A program made the position numbers and the translations under genes. Under the pieces are notes generated by a model, which was not told the origin of the DNA, did not search any database, and worked only from the letters and a program-made list of their open reading frames with translations. This document shows, in pieces, positions 32,650 to 44,763 of a stretch of 64,000 bases of DNA (its first letter is position 1; every line of letters starts with the position of its first letter). Origin of the DNA: Dactylis glomerata. Its lineage: Eukaryota; Streptophyta; Magnoliopsida; Poales; Poaceae. The stretch lies in contig QXEO01000553.1 of the NCBI GenBank assembly GCA_007115705.1, positions 13,748,568-13,812,567 of the forward strand. The letters run 5' to 3'.

Positions 32650-32928
32650 TGACGTCATTAATACAATTAATCTGTTTGTAATTGTGACTTGATGCTGACC
32701 GCTATCCGTGGGCAGCGCGGTAATTTCGCAACATCCCTGCTCGTTAGTGGGCTGCCGTTTCCGCTCCTTATGCCACGTCTCAGCCCACGTTCCTTCCGCA
32801 GGAAGCTATATAAGGGGGAGAGTGGGGAATTTACTGTTTACCAGCTTCCTCGCTTCTACCACTGCCACCATTGTTGCTAACCTTGCGCCCCTCTGAGCTT
32901 CTGCATAGCCCCCGTGCGCAACCCATAG
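32650..32928 (+). promoter_or_regulatory. promoter of the Tat-2 antisense gene A
   Basis: A TATATAAG box at 32807-32814 lies about 115 bp before the start codon, suggesting transcription from near 32840. Upstream are a palindromic TGACGTCA (32650-32657, bZIP/CRE type) and two CACGT cores near 32774 and 32786. These are ordinary RNA polymerase II promoter motifs of plants, on the strand opposite to the element's own transcript. Confidence 0.6.
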
Positions 32929-35650
32929 ATGCGCGTCAAGACTCGCGCGCAGAAGAACAAGATGGGCAAGAGCATCACTGCGAACTCCGCGACCAGCTGG
33001 GTGCCATCTGCTTTCAAGCAGAAGGATCTGGAAAAGGCCCAAGCCGATGGCCTCATCTCCGATGATGATCAGGTCGTCTTCCCCAAGCCCCCGAGCGGCT
33101 TCCGGGTGATGTTTCTCGCCTTTCTCTTACGCGGTCTTTCTTTCCCAGCCCACGAGTTCCTTCATGGGCTCCTTTTTGTGTATGGTGTGCAGCTTTATCA
33201 GCTCACACCAAACTCAATCCTTCATATTGCTTGTTTTATCACCCTCTGCGAATCGTTTCTGGGGATCGAACCCCACTTTCTTCTTTGGAAATTCCTCTTT
33301 CGGCTCCGCCCCAGTGTCGCTTTATCAAAAAAGCCTGAACTGGGCGGAGCTGTTATTTCTATTCGTGCTGAATCTCAGTACTTGGAGTTTTCCATGGCTG
33401 CCTCAGTACAAGGTTGGAGGAAAAAATGGTTTTATATCAAAGATCAGAAAGTTTCTTCCTCTGACCAGTACGTCATTGCCCCTTTTGATGCCTCTAAAGA
33501 GGTGCAAAAATTGACCTCGTGGGATTCGCCTCCAACTGAAGCTGAGATGGAGGAAATCAAACCGCTTCTAGCCCGCATTCAGGCTCTGAAAAGTGGTAAA
33601 GGAGGTGCGCTTTTGGGTACTCAACTTATGGCGTTTTTCCTGCATCGTCGAGTTCAACCCCTTCGACATCATCTTTCCAAACTGTGGTCTTATTCTGGCT
33701 TGGGAGATTCTTCTCGAGTCTCTGATGATCTTATGGAGAAGAAGGATCTCGACAAGCGAGTGAGAGCTCTTACTACTCTCACTAAAGATCATGAGGTTGC
33801 GGATTTGGCCGCTAGATACTTCGACTCCGAACACCCCTTGCCCGCGGTATGTATACTGTCTTCGTTTTACTCGTCTTGTTTTACTTTATCATTGTTTTCC
33901 TGACAATTGTCGACTTGTTTTCCTTTCAGGATCACCAGTCCCTTGCATCTCGCCCTCCTCTTCCAGAGGGAGGAGCCCTTCAGGATGTGCCCGTTTCCGC
34001 TACCTCCAAAGCCCCCAAGGCTGAGGACAGCCAAGAAGGAGACGAATCCGAAGATTCTTTGGAAGGGACCAGCTCGACTACGTCACCTCCTCCTGCACTT
34101 TCCGAGGACCTTGGTCGTGATAAGAAGAGGAAGCGTGTGATGCAGCTCCTTTCTTCGAGTACTTCGGCGCACAAGAATGTGATCGGGGAGACCTCTATGC
34201 CAGAGGAAGAAGTAGAGCTTTTCAACCTCTTGGACTCGTGTGTGTTTTGCTGCTGTTTTCATATACTCTCTTTTTTCTGTCGACTTGCATAGAGTACTCT
34301 ACCTTTTGCTTCCTTTTCAGTGACTGAGGAGGACCCAAATAAATTTGCTGCTACTGCCCCTGTTACTGATACTCCTGTTATCGATGAACCACCTTCACAA
34401 GAGGTTGATCCAGTGGTGAAATCTCCAAAGGCTCCTATTAAAAAGGTCGTCGCTACTCGAGGTTCTAAGCGTGTGAAGATGTCGACAAATGCTGGTGCTT
34501 CCCTTGAGACCCATCGGTCCATGAGCTCCTCCGACGATGTGTGTGTTGATACTGGTATCTTTGCTTTTGTTTCTTGCGTGATATTCATACTCACGTACTT
34601 TTTCTGGACAGATCTTGATGAAGAAGTTTGTCACTTTGGGCACTGAATGTGTCGAGTATTTGAAAGCTACTAGGGCTTCCGAGGGTAATCTTCTTTTCTA
34701 TACTTTGCTTGTCTTGAGTGCCTTTATTTGCTTCCTTATTCGACTTTCTTTCCCCTTTGTTGAATTGCAGATGCTTTGGCGGCAGCTAATGCTCGCATTT
34801 CGTCTCTGGAAGCTAAACTCGAAGCTTCCAGAAAAGCTTGGGATGCCGCCACTGCTGCCAAAGCCACTGCTGAGAAGTCTACTAAATCAGCATTGGCTAG
34901 GGCAAAGAAAGCGGAGAAGGCCCTTTCTGATGCTAATAAGGAGCACCTCCAGCGGGAACAGGCCATGACTGAATGCCTTAATAAAGTGTCTGCTCTTGCT
35001 GGAGGTACATACTATGCCTTTCCCTTTTTTTGTTGAGTTGCCCACTCTTTATGCTTGCTGATGTGTGCTTTTTCTTCTGTCTTTGTTTCCTTGGTTGTGC
35101 AGAACGTACTGGGGTGTCTTCATCGTCTTTGCAACCAGACGATGATTCCCTCATGGCCGTAGTTAACTTGCTGGAAGTGAACTGGATTTCTGTCCAGGAG
35201 ATCTTCGAGTTGGTTAGCCGTGTGCTTACGCAGATTTTCGTCGGGTTGTGGCCCAAGCAAAGAGCAGAGATGCCAGATAATGATTTGAAGAAACTTGCCA
35301 AGGCCTTCGACACCCCTGACGATCCTATACTTCTTATGAAGGGCTGCTCCATGAAGCGAGGTACCGAGGGGGCCATTGTGCTTACATACGCACATGGCGA
35401 GGAGGTCAACTGGGAGAAGGTGAGCTCTTCCCGCGGTCGACCCCTTTCAGAGCTGAAGGTTTTCTTCGAGAAGGTGAAGAGGTATGCGCCAGGTATCGTA
35501 TCGATAATTTCTCCTTCGGTGCCTTCTACGACCTCTGCTACGCCGGTTTCTTCGACTCCGGCGACAAGTGGATCCATGCCTCCTCCCAATGTTGGTTCTA
35601 CCTCTGCCACGCCTACTTCCGCTGCAGACCCTGAGGCTGAGGTGGCGTAG
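32929..35650 (+). CDS. Tat-2 antisense gene A, PF04195 'putative gypsy type transposon' family, six exons
   Basis: Predicted exons are 32929-33846, 33930-34239, 34321-34538, 34612-34684, 34771-35004 and 35103-35650. Every intron is GT-AG with a pyrimidine-rich acceptor. All phases agree and sum to 2301 nt, giving 766 residues without a stop. Exon 1 carries the PF04195-like domain (about residues 20-175: SWVPSAF, FLLRGLSFP, ITLCESFLGIEPHFLLWKFL). Exons 2-3 are acidic/Ser-rich with KKRKR and RGSKR basic patches that could be nuclear signals. Exons 4-5 form an Ala/Lys/Glu coiled coil (about residues 507-585). Exon 6 has a C-terminal conserved region, then a Pro/Ser/Thr tail. The molecular role is unknown. 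It lies between pol position and the 3' LTR, opposite to gag. Confidence 0.8.
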
Positions 35651-35825
35651 ATTTAGGCTCCCTTTGTAATCTTAGTTTATTCTGATGTAGTGAACTTTTA
35701 GTGGCATGTAGCCCGAGAGCTAGTCAGAGGACTTGTGCTTTTGTAAATATTCTTCTTTTATGAAATGTCGTGTTTGATTTAGTTTCTGAGATGCTTCTCT
35801 TTTCCTTTCTTTTGGCTTCCAGCCT
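35651..35825. other. spacer between antisense genes A and B
   Basis: It contains the 3' UTR of gene A and a pyrimidine-rich stretch ending CTTCCAG (35816-35822). That stretch resembles a splice acceptor just before gene B, so gene B may have a further upstream exon or share a transcript with gene A. Confidence 0.45.
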
Positions 35826-35844
35826 ATGCATGCTGGTGGGTCGT

Positions 35845-37354
35845 TGATGACCCACAAGTATAGGGGGTGTATCGTAGTACTTTCGATAAATAAGAGTGTC
35901 GAACCCAACGAGGAGCAGAAGGTGTTGATGAGCGGTTTTGATCAAGGAATCACTGTAAATACTAGCAAACAGGTTTTCAGGGGTATTTGGTAATACGAGT
36001 AAATAAAGTGCGATTAAATAAAAGACAGTAGTAACAATTGCAGCAAGTGGCCCAATCCTTTCTTCAGCAAAGGACAAGCCGGTTGTGTACTTATAATAAC
36101 CAAGCGTTCTCGAGGACACACGGGAGTTTCTGTCAAGAGCTTTCGCTTCATAAAGCCAATAGCTTTTATTGGTTTGATAGGTGTTATGGGGGTGAACCTG
36201 TGCTAGCGCACTACCCTTACTAGGATAAATACACACTTGTGATTATACCCCTTGCAAGCATCCGCAAATACAAGAAAGTAATTAAGATAAATCTAACCAC
36301 AGCCTTAAACTCTAAGATCCTACGCTCCCTGGTGCAATGGTTTTCCAACGGAGGTTTAGGTTTCTATCACTCCAGCAACCCCACAATCGGTAGCCAAATA
36401 CACAATGCATCTCACTAGGCCCATAAATGGTGAAGTATCATGTAGTCGACGTTCACATGACACCACTAGTGAAATAGCACCACAACAATATCAAACCATT
36501 AAATATTTCTCAACAATAATTCACTACTAACATCTTGACTTCTCCCATGTCCTCAAGAACTAAACGAACTACTCACAAGACATCATATGGATCATGATCA
36601 GAGGTGAAATAATGGTAAATAACAATCTGAACATAAACCTTAATTCAATGGTTCCGCTCAATAGCATCAACTACAAGAGTAATCAACACCGGGAAAGTTT
36701 CCCCTATGAATATAACAAGATCCAACTCAAGATGTTACAGCGGGATGGCGTGGTGATGGTGAAGATGAAGGTGCTGGTGATGGTGAAGAAGATGATGATG
36801 ATCCCGATGAAGTCCGGTGTGATGGTGATGACAATGGCGACGATCTCCCCTCTCCGGGAAGGAATTTCCCCGGCAGATTTCTGCCTGCCGGAGAGCTTTT
36901 CTCTCTCTGGTGTTTTCCGCCCCGCAGAGGCGGCGGTGTCTAACTCTGAGCCCCCCCTTGTCTTAGGTTTTCGGGGACGATGAAGTACGCGGAAGGGCGA
37001 GACCAGAAGTGGGCCAGGGCGGCCTCACACAGGGCTGGCGCGGCCAGGGGTCAGGCCGCGCCACCCTGGCATGTGGGCCCCTCCTGGCTCCTCTCGACTC
37101 CTCCTTCTGGCTTCCTGAGTCTTCTGGGAAAATATAATTTCCTGGTATTTTTCTGGAATTTTCCTGATCATCAAAATATGGTCCCTTGATGGTCCTTTTT
37201 CCAGCAGAATCCTGACTCCGGCAGCAACTCCTCCAAAGATCATCAAACATGTGAAAACAAAGGAAATAACATAAGTATCAACTCTAAATATGAAATATAT
37301 CAATGAATAACAGTAAATTATGATACAAAATAGTGATGCAAAATGGACGTATCA
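35845..37354 (-). repeat. 3' LTR of Athila-2
   Basis: The LTR is 1510 bp. It retains a 16-bp segment (TCTTAGGTTTTCGGGG, near 36960) that is missing in the 5' LTR but present in Athila-1. Confidence 0.94.
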
Positions 37355-37368
37355 ACCCCCCCAAGCTT
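37355..37368 (-). promoter_or_regulatory. polypurine tract of Athila-2
   Basis: The minus strand reads AAGCTTGGGGGGGT directly before the 3' LTR. Confidence 0.85.
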
Positions 37369-39041
37369 AGACCTCGCTTGTCCCCAAGCGAAAACTAAAC
37401 TCGGTAAACATGACCACAGGTTTATGGAGTGAAGTGTCGATAATCAAAATACGGACAAGAAGCATCACATTCACCAAGGCACAAATTATAATAGACAGCA
37501 ACTTCCCTTTATAAGATATAGACTTGCAATGGGTAAAAGGGAATCACATGTAAAGATGCACAAGGTAAACTATAATTGACAATGGCAAACCTTAGTTCTT
37601 GGTCAAAGAACGATGAACAAGCTATTCTTTCTTTTAAACAGAGCCTTTTAAAACAGAGCTAACATAGCAAAGGCCATATGCTCAACAAGGTAAACTTTTG
37701 CATTCATAGAAAGCTTTCAAAGATATATTCCTTCAGACAAAAGCATTATACAAAACAAGGAAGATAGTAAACATGATTAAACTGATCAACATATGGATGA
37801 GTGAAATATAACAACTCAAATGCTTGCTTTAGATAGAGGGAAATAGGTTGACTCAACATAAAAGTAAAAGATAGGCCCTTCGCAGAGGGAAGCAGGGATT
37901 AAACATGTGCTAGAGCTTTTCATTTGTAAAACAGAGGTAAAAAGTTATTTTGAGAGGTGGTTGCCTTTGTCAACGACTAGCAATGGAGTTCTTGATATCT
38001 TCCATACTAAACAAGTGAGAGCGGTTCTGAGATGTTTGATTAATTGGCACTTTGGTGCTCTTTTATAGCTTTGCACTCCTCCCCACCTTTTTCCTTTCTC
38101 ATACCATGGCTAACCGATTCCATCGGGTGCCAACCAACTTTCACATACCATGGAGGAGTGCTCTTTTCTTTTCTTTTTGAGATTATAATGGTCTGACCAG
38201 CTCCCTTGCAAAATTAATGACGAGCAGATGAAGCTGCCTAGTCGAGGGGTACACAATTTAGTATGGAAGATAACAAACCCATCCACTACGTCCTCATGAG
38301 CTAAAAACAGTGGCACAAAATGAGAAGTGTTTGAAGGTTTTTGAAAGGTAGCACATGAAAATTTACTTGGAATGGCTTGAAATACCATGCATAGGAATTT
38401 ATAGTGGACTCTTTGGAAGTGACTTGGCTTTTGGGAGTTGGATGCACGAGAAGTATTTCCTCTCAGTACAGGTTTTTGGCTAGCAAGGCTGGGTAGCAAG
38501 CATAAGAGTTGCATGTAACAAACAAACATACATATAATAAGAACAATCATGCAAACTCCCTTGAAGGTACAACGATTTTGACTTCAGGAATAACAATGCT
38601 TATAAGCCAAACATAAGGAAAACTGAAGTGATGTAACTACAAGCACTTCTTTATTCTTTTCTACTCAAACCTCAAGGTAAAGTTGCTACTGACCAAGCTA
38701 GGTTTGCCAAAACCAACTAAATTTACTCATGCTCCCAAAGTGATACCAATACCAATCAACAAGACTAGTCATACAAGAGAGATTGCAGACTAACATAAAG
38801 TGCGCGGAAAGTAAACGATAAAACTTCTCATTAATATTTTATTACCGCAACTCACACCAAGGGATACATAGATAACCAACTAAGGAGGATACTTCCAAAC
38901 TGCAAACTATTCTACAAGATAATTTCTCTATTCATGATATGACTCTACTTGAAAAGTAAATGAGCAAAAGGTAATGATGTGATACCGCGGCACTCCCCCA
39001 AGCTTGGAACAAGCCAAGGGGATGCCTATACCGATGACGAA
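37369..39041. other. 3' non-coding region of Athila-2
   Basis: No gene is seen. It is the inverted match of 59900-61576 in Athila-1. A second purine tract-like AAGCTTGGGGGAG is on the minus strand at 38993-39005. Confidence 0.75.
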
Positions 39042-39575
39042 TTACTCCTTTGGCGGTGGTGGTGGATAATCTTTAATAAGCTTCTCAACCAAATCTTTCA
39101 GATCATCAATCTTGTACTCGAGGCTACGAATCATCTCAAAATTGTGCTCAACATGGTTCATGAACCTATCAGCAAGAGAATCCTAGCTCTTGGAATTATT
39201 TCCCCATCCTTCTTCACTCTTGGCGCTTTCTATCCCTGCATTGTTAGAACGATCTATATCCCAGCCAGAGGGTAATCGTGATTTGGGCACCTTTTGAAAC
39301 TGACGTTCATGAATTAGAGTATGGAAAGGATTTTGGCTTGGTGGAGATGTCCATGGAGCTAAGGTGCGACGCAGAACACCCCCTCCGGTCCTTATGCGAG
39401 CACTCTTCTTGAACTTGTCATGATCTGTCACCACCCCTATGCTGGCAACCATGGTGTTTGGCCTTGAACTTTGATCTTCCTCCTCGTCTTCACTTTCAAC
39501 CTCCTCTTTCAGCCGGAAGTCCTTGGTGTTATCTTCCGAAGGTGTCTTCTCCTTGTCATCGCTTGAAGAGGCCAT
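39042..39575 (-). pseudogene. Athila-2 second ORF (post-pol), one nonsense codon
   Basis: The frame starts at MASSSDDK (39575), directly after a purine tract-like AAGCTTGGGGGAG (39578-39590). It runs 178 codons to a stop after PPPPPKE (39042). One in-frame TAG (39183-39185) lies after 130 residues. The middle is strongly acidic (EEVESEDEEEDQ), then basic, and the end has a coiled-coil-like segment (SLEYKIDDLKDLVEKLI). No domain was recognised. Athila elements often have an ORF here, sometimes called env-like, but I see no signal peptide or membrane segment. Confidence 0.6.
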
Positions 39576-39909
39576 GGCTCCCCCAAGCTTAAGATCAACT
39601 CCTGACAGAAACAGCTCGAAACAAAACACGATGAGAAAACGATATATAGACCTCGGGGACTCTGGGGGGTTAAATAGGCGAAAATTATACATCGAAACGA
39701 AATCACAGGAGGAAAACGGGATGGAAACGAGTTCCGGGGAGTTGTCACACCTAGGTGGCGCGGCCAGGGGGGCGCGCCACCTGTGTGTGAGAGACACACG
39801 GACTCTTTTTCCTGCCCTTTTTTGTCTCGTGATTTTTAATATTTAGTAAAAACAGCAAAAATATTAAAGGAAGAGCTTTTAGCAAAACTTCTCTGACTAG
39901 AACTGTTAC

Positions 39910-42900
39910 CTATTCGAAAACGAACTCTGCAGGTACCTGCAATTTGTCTTGGATGAATTCTTCCGGAGAAACTGTTTCAATGACATCAACATCTTCATTG
40001 TAAGAATCTCTAGAAATATAATGTTTGAGTCTTTGCCCATTTACCACTTGTGTAGAGTCATCTTTCAATGAAGCGATCTTAATAGCACCTGAGCGGTACA
40101 CTTCCACAATAACATATGGTCCTTCCCATTTAGAGAGTAATTTTCCTGCAAAAAATCTGAGACGAGACCTATACAAAAGAACTTTCTCACCAACATGAAA
40201 CTCTCTCTTAAGAATTCTCTTATCATGCCATTGCTTGACTTTCTCTTTAAAAAGCCTGGCATTCTCATACGCTTCGTTTCTCCACTCATCTAGAGAACTC
40301 AAATCTAATAACCTTTTCTTACCAGCTAGTTTAAAATCTCTATTAAGCTCTCTCACTGCCCAAAAAGCTTTGTGTTCTAATTCTAAGGGCAAGTGACATG
40401 CTTTTCCGTAAACCATCTTATAAGGAGACATACCCATGGGGTTCTTATAAGCAGTTCTATAAGCCCATAAAGCATCGTTTAACTTACTAGCCCAGTTTTT
40501 CCTAGATCTATTGACAGTCTTCTGCAAGATAGACTTGATCTCCCTATTCGAAAGTTCTACCTGCCCACTAGTTTGGGGATGATAAGCAGAAGCAATTCTA
40601 TGATTGACATCATATTTAGCAAGAGTTTTTCTAAAACCACCGTGAATAAAATGAGAACCTCCATCAGTCATAAGATATCTAGGCACACCAAACCTAGGAA
40701 AAATAACATCCTTAAGCATTTTTAACGAGGTCTCACCATCGGCACTCTTTGTAGGTATGGCTTCTACCCATTTAGTAACATAATCAACAACAACAAGTAT
40801 ATGGGTATAGCCTTTTGAAGGAGGAAAAGGACCCATAAAGTCAAATCCCCAACAATCAAACGGTTCAATAACAAGAGTGTAACTCATAGGCATTTCATTG
40901 CGTCTAGAAATATTACCAACTCTTTGACATTCATCACAAGATAAAACATACCTTCTGGCATCTTTAAAGAGAGTTGGCCAATAAAAACCTGATTGTAGAA
41001 CCTTCTGCGCGGTTCTATCTCCAGCATGATGCCCTCCATGGGCGCTGCTATGGCATTTTCTTAATATCTCTTGTTGCTCATATTCCGGGACGCATCTTCT
41101 CATAATACCATCAACTCCTTCTTTATATAAATGTGGGTCATCCCAAAAGTAATGCCTCAAATCATAAAAGAATTTTCTTCTTTGCTGAGCTGTAAAGGTC
41201 GGAGGCAAATACTTGGAAACAATAAAGTTAGCATAATCAGCATACCAAGGAAGGTCTCGTGAAGTTACATTTATTGCAGCCAACTGTTCATTTGGAAAAC
41301 TATCGTTAACAGGAATAGGATCAAAGGAAATGTTTTCCAATCTAGACAAGTTGTCAGCCACAGGATTTTCAGCACCTTTCCTATCTACGATATGCAAATC
41401 AAACTCTTGTAAAAGCAACACCCATCTAATAAGCCTAGGCTTAGCATCCTTCTTAGTCATAAGATATCTAATAGCTGTGTGATCAGTATGAATAGTAACT
41501 TTAGAATCAACAATGTAAGATCTAAACTTATCACATGCAAAAACAACAGCAAGAAACTCTTTCTCAGTAGTAGCATAATTCTTTTGAGCAGCATCAAGAA
41601 TCTTACTAGCATAATGAATAACATTCAACTTATTATCAACGCGCTGTCTAAGAACAGCACCAACAGCAAAATCACTAGCATCACACATAATTTCAAAAGG
41701 TAAATTCCAATCAGGTGGTTGAACAATAGGAGCAGTAGTTAAAGCCTTCTTAAGAGTTTCAAAAGCTTCCTTACAATCATCATCAAAGACAAATGGTACA
41801 TCTTTTTGAAGAAGATTAGTAAGAGGCTTTGAAATCTTAGAGAAATCTTTAATAAACCTCCTATAGAAACCAGCATGACCAAGAATACTACGAATACCTT
41901 TAACATCTCTGGGACATGGCATTTTCTCAATTGCCTCCACTTTCGCTCTGTCAACTTCAATACCTCTTTCAGAAATTTTATGTCCAAGGACAATTCCTTC
42001 ATTTACCATAAAGTGGCATTTCTCCCAATTAAGAACAAGTTTAGTTTCTTCACACCTCTGCAAAACTTTATCAAGGTTGTGCAAACAATTATCAAAAGAA
42101 GTTCCATAGATGGAGAAATCATCCATGAAGACCTCCACAATTTCTTCACAAAAGCCATGAAAAATAGCAGACATGCATCTTTGAAAAGTAGCAGGAGCAT
42201 TGCATAAACCAAACGGCATACGTCTATAAGCATAAGTTCCATAAGGACAAGTAAAAGTGGTTTTCTCTTGATCATCCTTCTTAACAGCAATTTGAGAAAA
42301 ACCAGAATAACCATCAAGGAAACAAAAATGAGTCTTCTTAGACAACCTTTCTAACATCTGATCTATAAACGGTAAAGGGTAATGATCTTTCTTAGTAACT
42401 TTGTTTACCTTCCTATAATCAATGCACATTCTATAACCAACTACTACCCTTTGAGGAATAAGCTCGTTATTCTCATTAGGCACAACAGTCATACCTCCTT
42501 TCTTAGGAACACAATGAACAGGACTAACCCATCTACTATCAGCAATAGGATAAATAATACCAACATCAAGGAGTTTTAATACCTCATTTCTTACCACATC
42601 CTTCATCTTGGGAATTAGGCGGCGTTGATGCTCCACGACTGGCTTCGCGTCTTTCTCCATATTAATGGCATGCTGACATAAAGTGGGAGAAATCCCTTTT
42701 AAATCATCGAGAGTATATCCCATAGCTCCTCGGTGTTTCCTCAATATCTCAAATAATCTTTCTTCTTCCTTTCCTGAAAGTTTAGAGCTAATAATAACAG
42801 GATATATTTTCTTATCATCTATGTAAGCATATTTAAGATTATCAGGCAAAGGTTTTAATTCAAACACAGGATCTTCTTTAGGTGGCAAAGTGGTACCAAG

Positions 42901-44637
42901 ATCCTCCACAGGTAGATTATGCTTGATTAATGGTGGTTGACGAAGAAGAATATCGTCAATCTCTTCTCTTTCCTTGATGAAAACATCACTTTCGTGATCT
43001 TCCATGAATTGATGCAAGGCATTATTAGGAGCAAGAGCAATAGAAGCAAGCTGTTCAACTCGAAAATTTTCATTAGGCGTATCATTTTCATAAGAAGTCT
43101 TAGTAAACTTGGAAAAATTAAACTCATAAGACTCTCCATTGAACTTAGTAAAAAAATTCTCCTTCTTACAATCTATCACGGCGCCACAGGTGTTCAAAAA
43201 TGGTCTACCAAAAATAATAGGACAAGTTTTACTAGCCTCCTTACCTAGTACTAGAAAATCAGTAGGGTATTTAGTCTTACCACAAAGAACTTCCACATCT
43301 CGAACAATACCAAGAGGCCAAACAGTCTCTCTGTTAGCAAGCTGAACAACCACATCAATATCTTTAAGTTCACAAGCGCCAATCTCGTGCATGATTTCTT
43401 TGTAAAGCTCTAAGGGAATATCACTTGCACTAGCACCAATATCACATAAACCATAATAGCAATGATCTCCAATCCTGACAGAAATAACAGGAACACTTGT
43501 TTTCCTATGCTTTTTAGGATGTGAGAGAATGTTAGAAGCATCTTCACAAAAAAGAATATATTCATCCCCTACATCTTTAGTAACAAGATCCTTCAATATA
43601 GCTACAGGAGACTTAATAGTAATTTGCTCATCAGGTTCTGCAGCTTTCTTAGTACTTTTATTAGATACATTTACCAAAGTAGAATACTTCTTTACCTTAA
43701 CAGGGAAAGGTGTCTTCTCAAAATAAGGCTCAGGCACAATGCTATCAACAGTCCAAACTTCAGTAGCTGCAGCAGGTATATTACTAATAGAGTCTTTATA
43801 AGGCGCATGATATTTGTACCAATCTTTCTTTGGAACATCAATATAAGAGGCAAAAGCCTTTAGACAATTAGCAAGTATTTGTGAATCAAGACCATAAGCA
43901 GCGCTAACACTATGAAAGTCATCGGTCCCCATAAAAGATTTAATGCATTCATAATCATAGTTTATACCTTACTTCCTACCTTTGTCGTTTTCCCATCCTT
44001 CAGCATTCTCTTGTATACGGTCAAGAAGTTTCCACTTAGCATCTTCTTTCATATGAGTAAATGAGCCAAAGCAAGAAGCATCCAAATAATCCTTATCAGT
44101 AAGAGTAAGCCGCGCATAAAAATTATCAATAACAAGATTATTGGGGAGCTCATGAATGGGGCATTTGAGCATTAGTAACTTCAATCTCCCCCACGCTTGG
44201 GCAATACTCTCTCCATCATGAGGCCAAAAATTATATATCCGGTTACGATCTTTATGAATTTCACTTGGAGGATAAAACTTGGAATAAAAGAGAGGTACAA
44301 TATCCTCCCATGTCATAGATGGACCATCTTGGAGTAGTCGATACCACTCTTCAGCTTTGCCTTTCAATGATAATGAGAATAGTTTCTTCTTGACCTGGCT
44401 TGGTGAAATACCTGCACATCTGAACAACTCGCATAATTCATGTATAAATAATAAGTGATCACCCGGATGGACAGTTCCATCACCTGAATAGCAGTTATCC
44501 ATAATACGCCCAACAATTTTCATAGGTATCTTAAAAGGATCAATTTCCGCAGGCAGTGGTGGTGGTGGTTCATCCACATGTGCAGCAGTAGTAGTAGATG
44601 TGTTTCCAAATAGGAAACCAAATGGAGAGTTCTCCAT
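39910..44637 (-). pseudogene. Athila-2 gag-pol polyprotein with one nonsense codon
   Basis: The frame of 1576 codons starts at MENSPFGFLF (44637) and contains gag, protease, reverse transcriptase, RNase H and integrase in that order. A single TAA at 43969-43971 replaces the TCA codon found at the same place in Athila-1. It cuts the protein after gag (222 residues). The rest (39910-43932) is open for 1340 residues and keeps the protease DIGAS, RT FMDD and integrase TDGG motifs. The element is therefore probably unable to make its own pol, although its RNA could use proteins from Athila-1. Confidence 0.9.
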
Positions 44638-44734
44638 AGCAGAGTAAAATAAAAATAAAAATAAAAGACAAAATAAAAACGATACTCACAGCGACGGTTA
44701 CCTTTACCAATTCCACTCTTCAATAGCGCTACAC

Positions 44735-44752
44735 TCCCCGGCAACGGCGCCA
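44735..44752 (-). promoter_or_regulatory. primer-binding site of Athila-2
   Basis: The minus strand reads TGGCGCCGTTGCCGGGGA, 11 bases from the 5' LTR. It is identical to the Athila-1 site. Confidence 0.92.
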
Positions 44753-44763
44753 GAAAATAGTCT

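Noticed and set aside
34978..35610. 210-codon minus-strand frame opposite exon 6 of antisense gene A
   Set aside because: Shadow of a well supported spliced exon; low-complexity and no domain.
36594..36983. 129-codon frame in the Athila-2 LTR, with a counterpart at 45513
   Set aside because: LTR sequence with GATGATG-type simple repeats, present in both LTRs and inverted in Athila-1.
39183..39797. 204-codon version of the second Athila-2 ORF starting at 39797
   Set aside because: The upstream 74 codons precede the conserved purine tract and MASSSDDK start shared with Athila-1, so 39575 is the better start.
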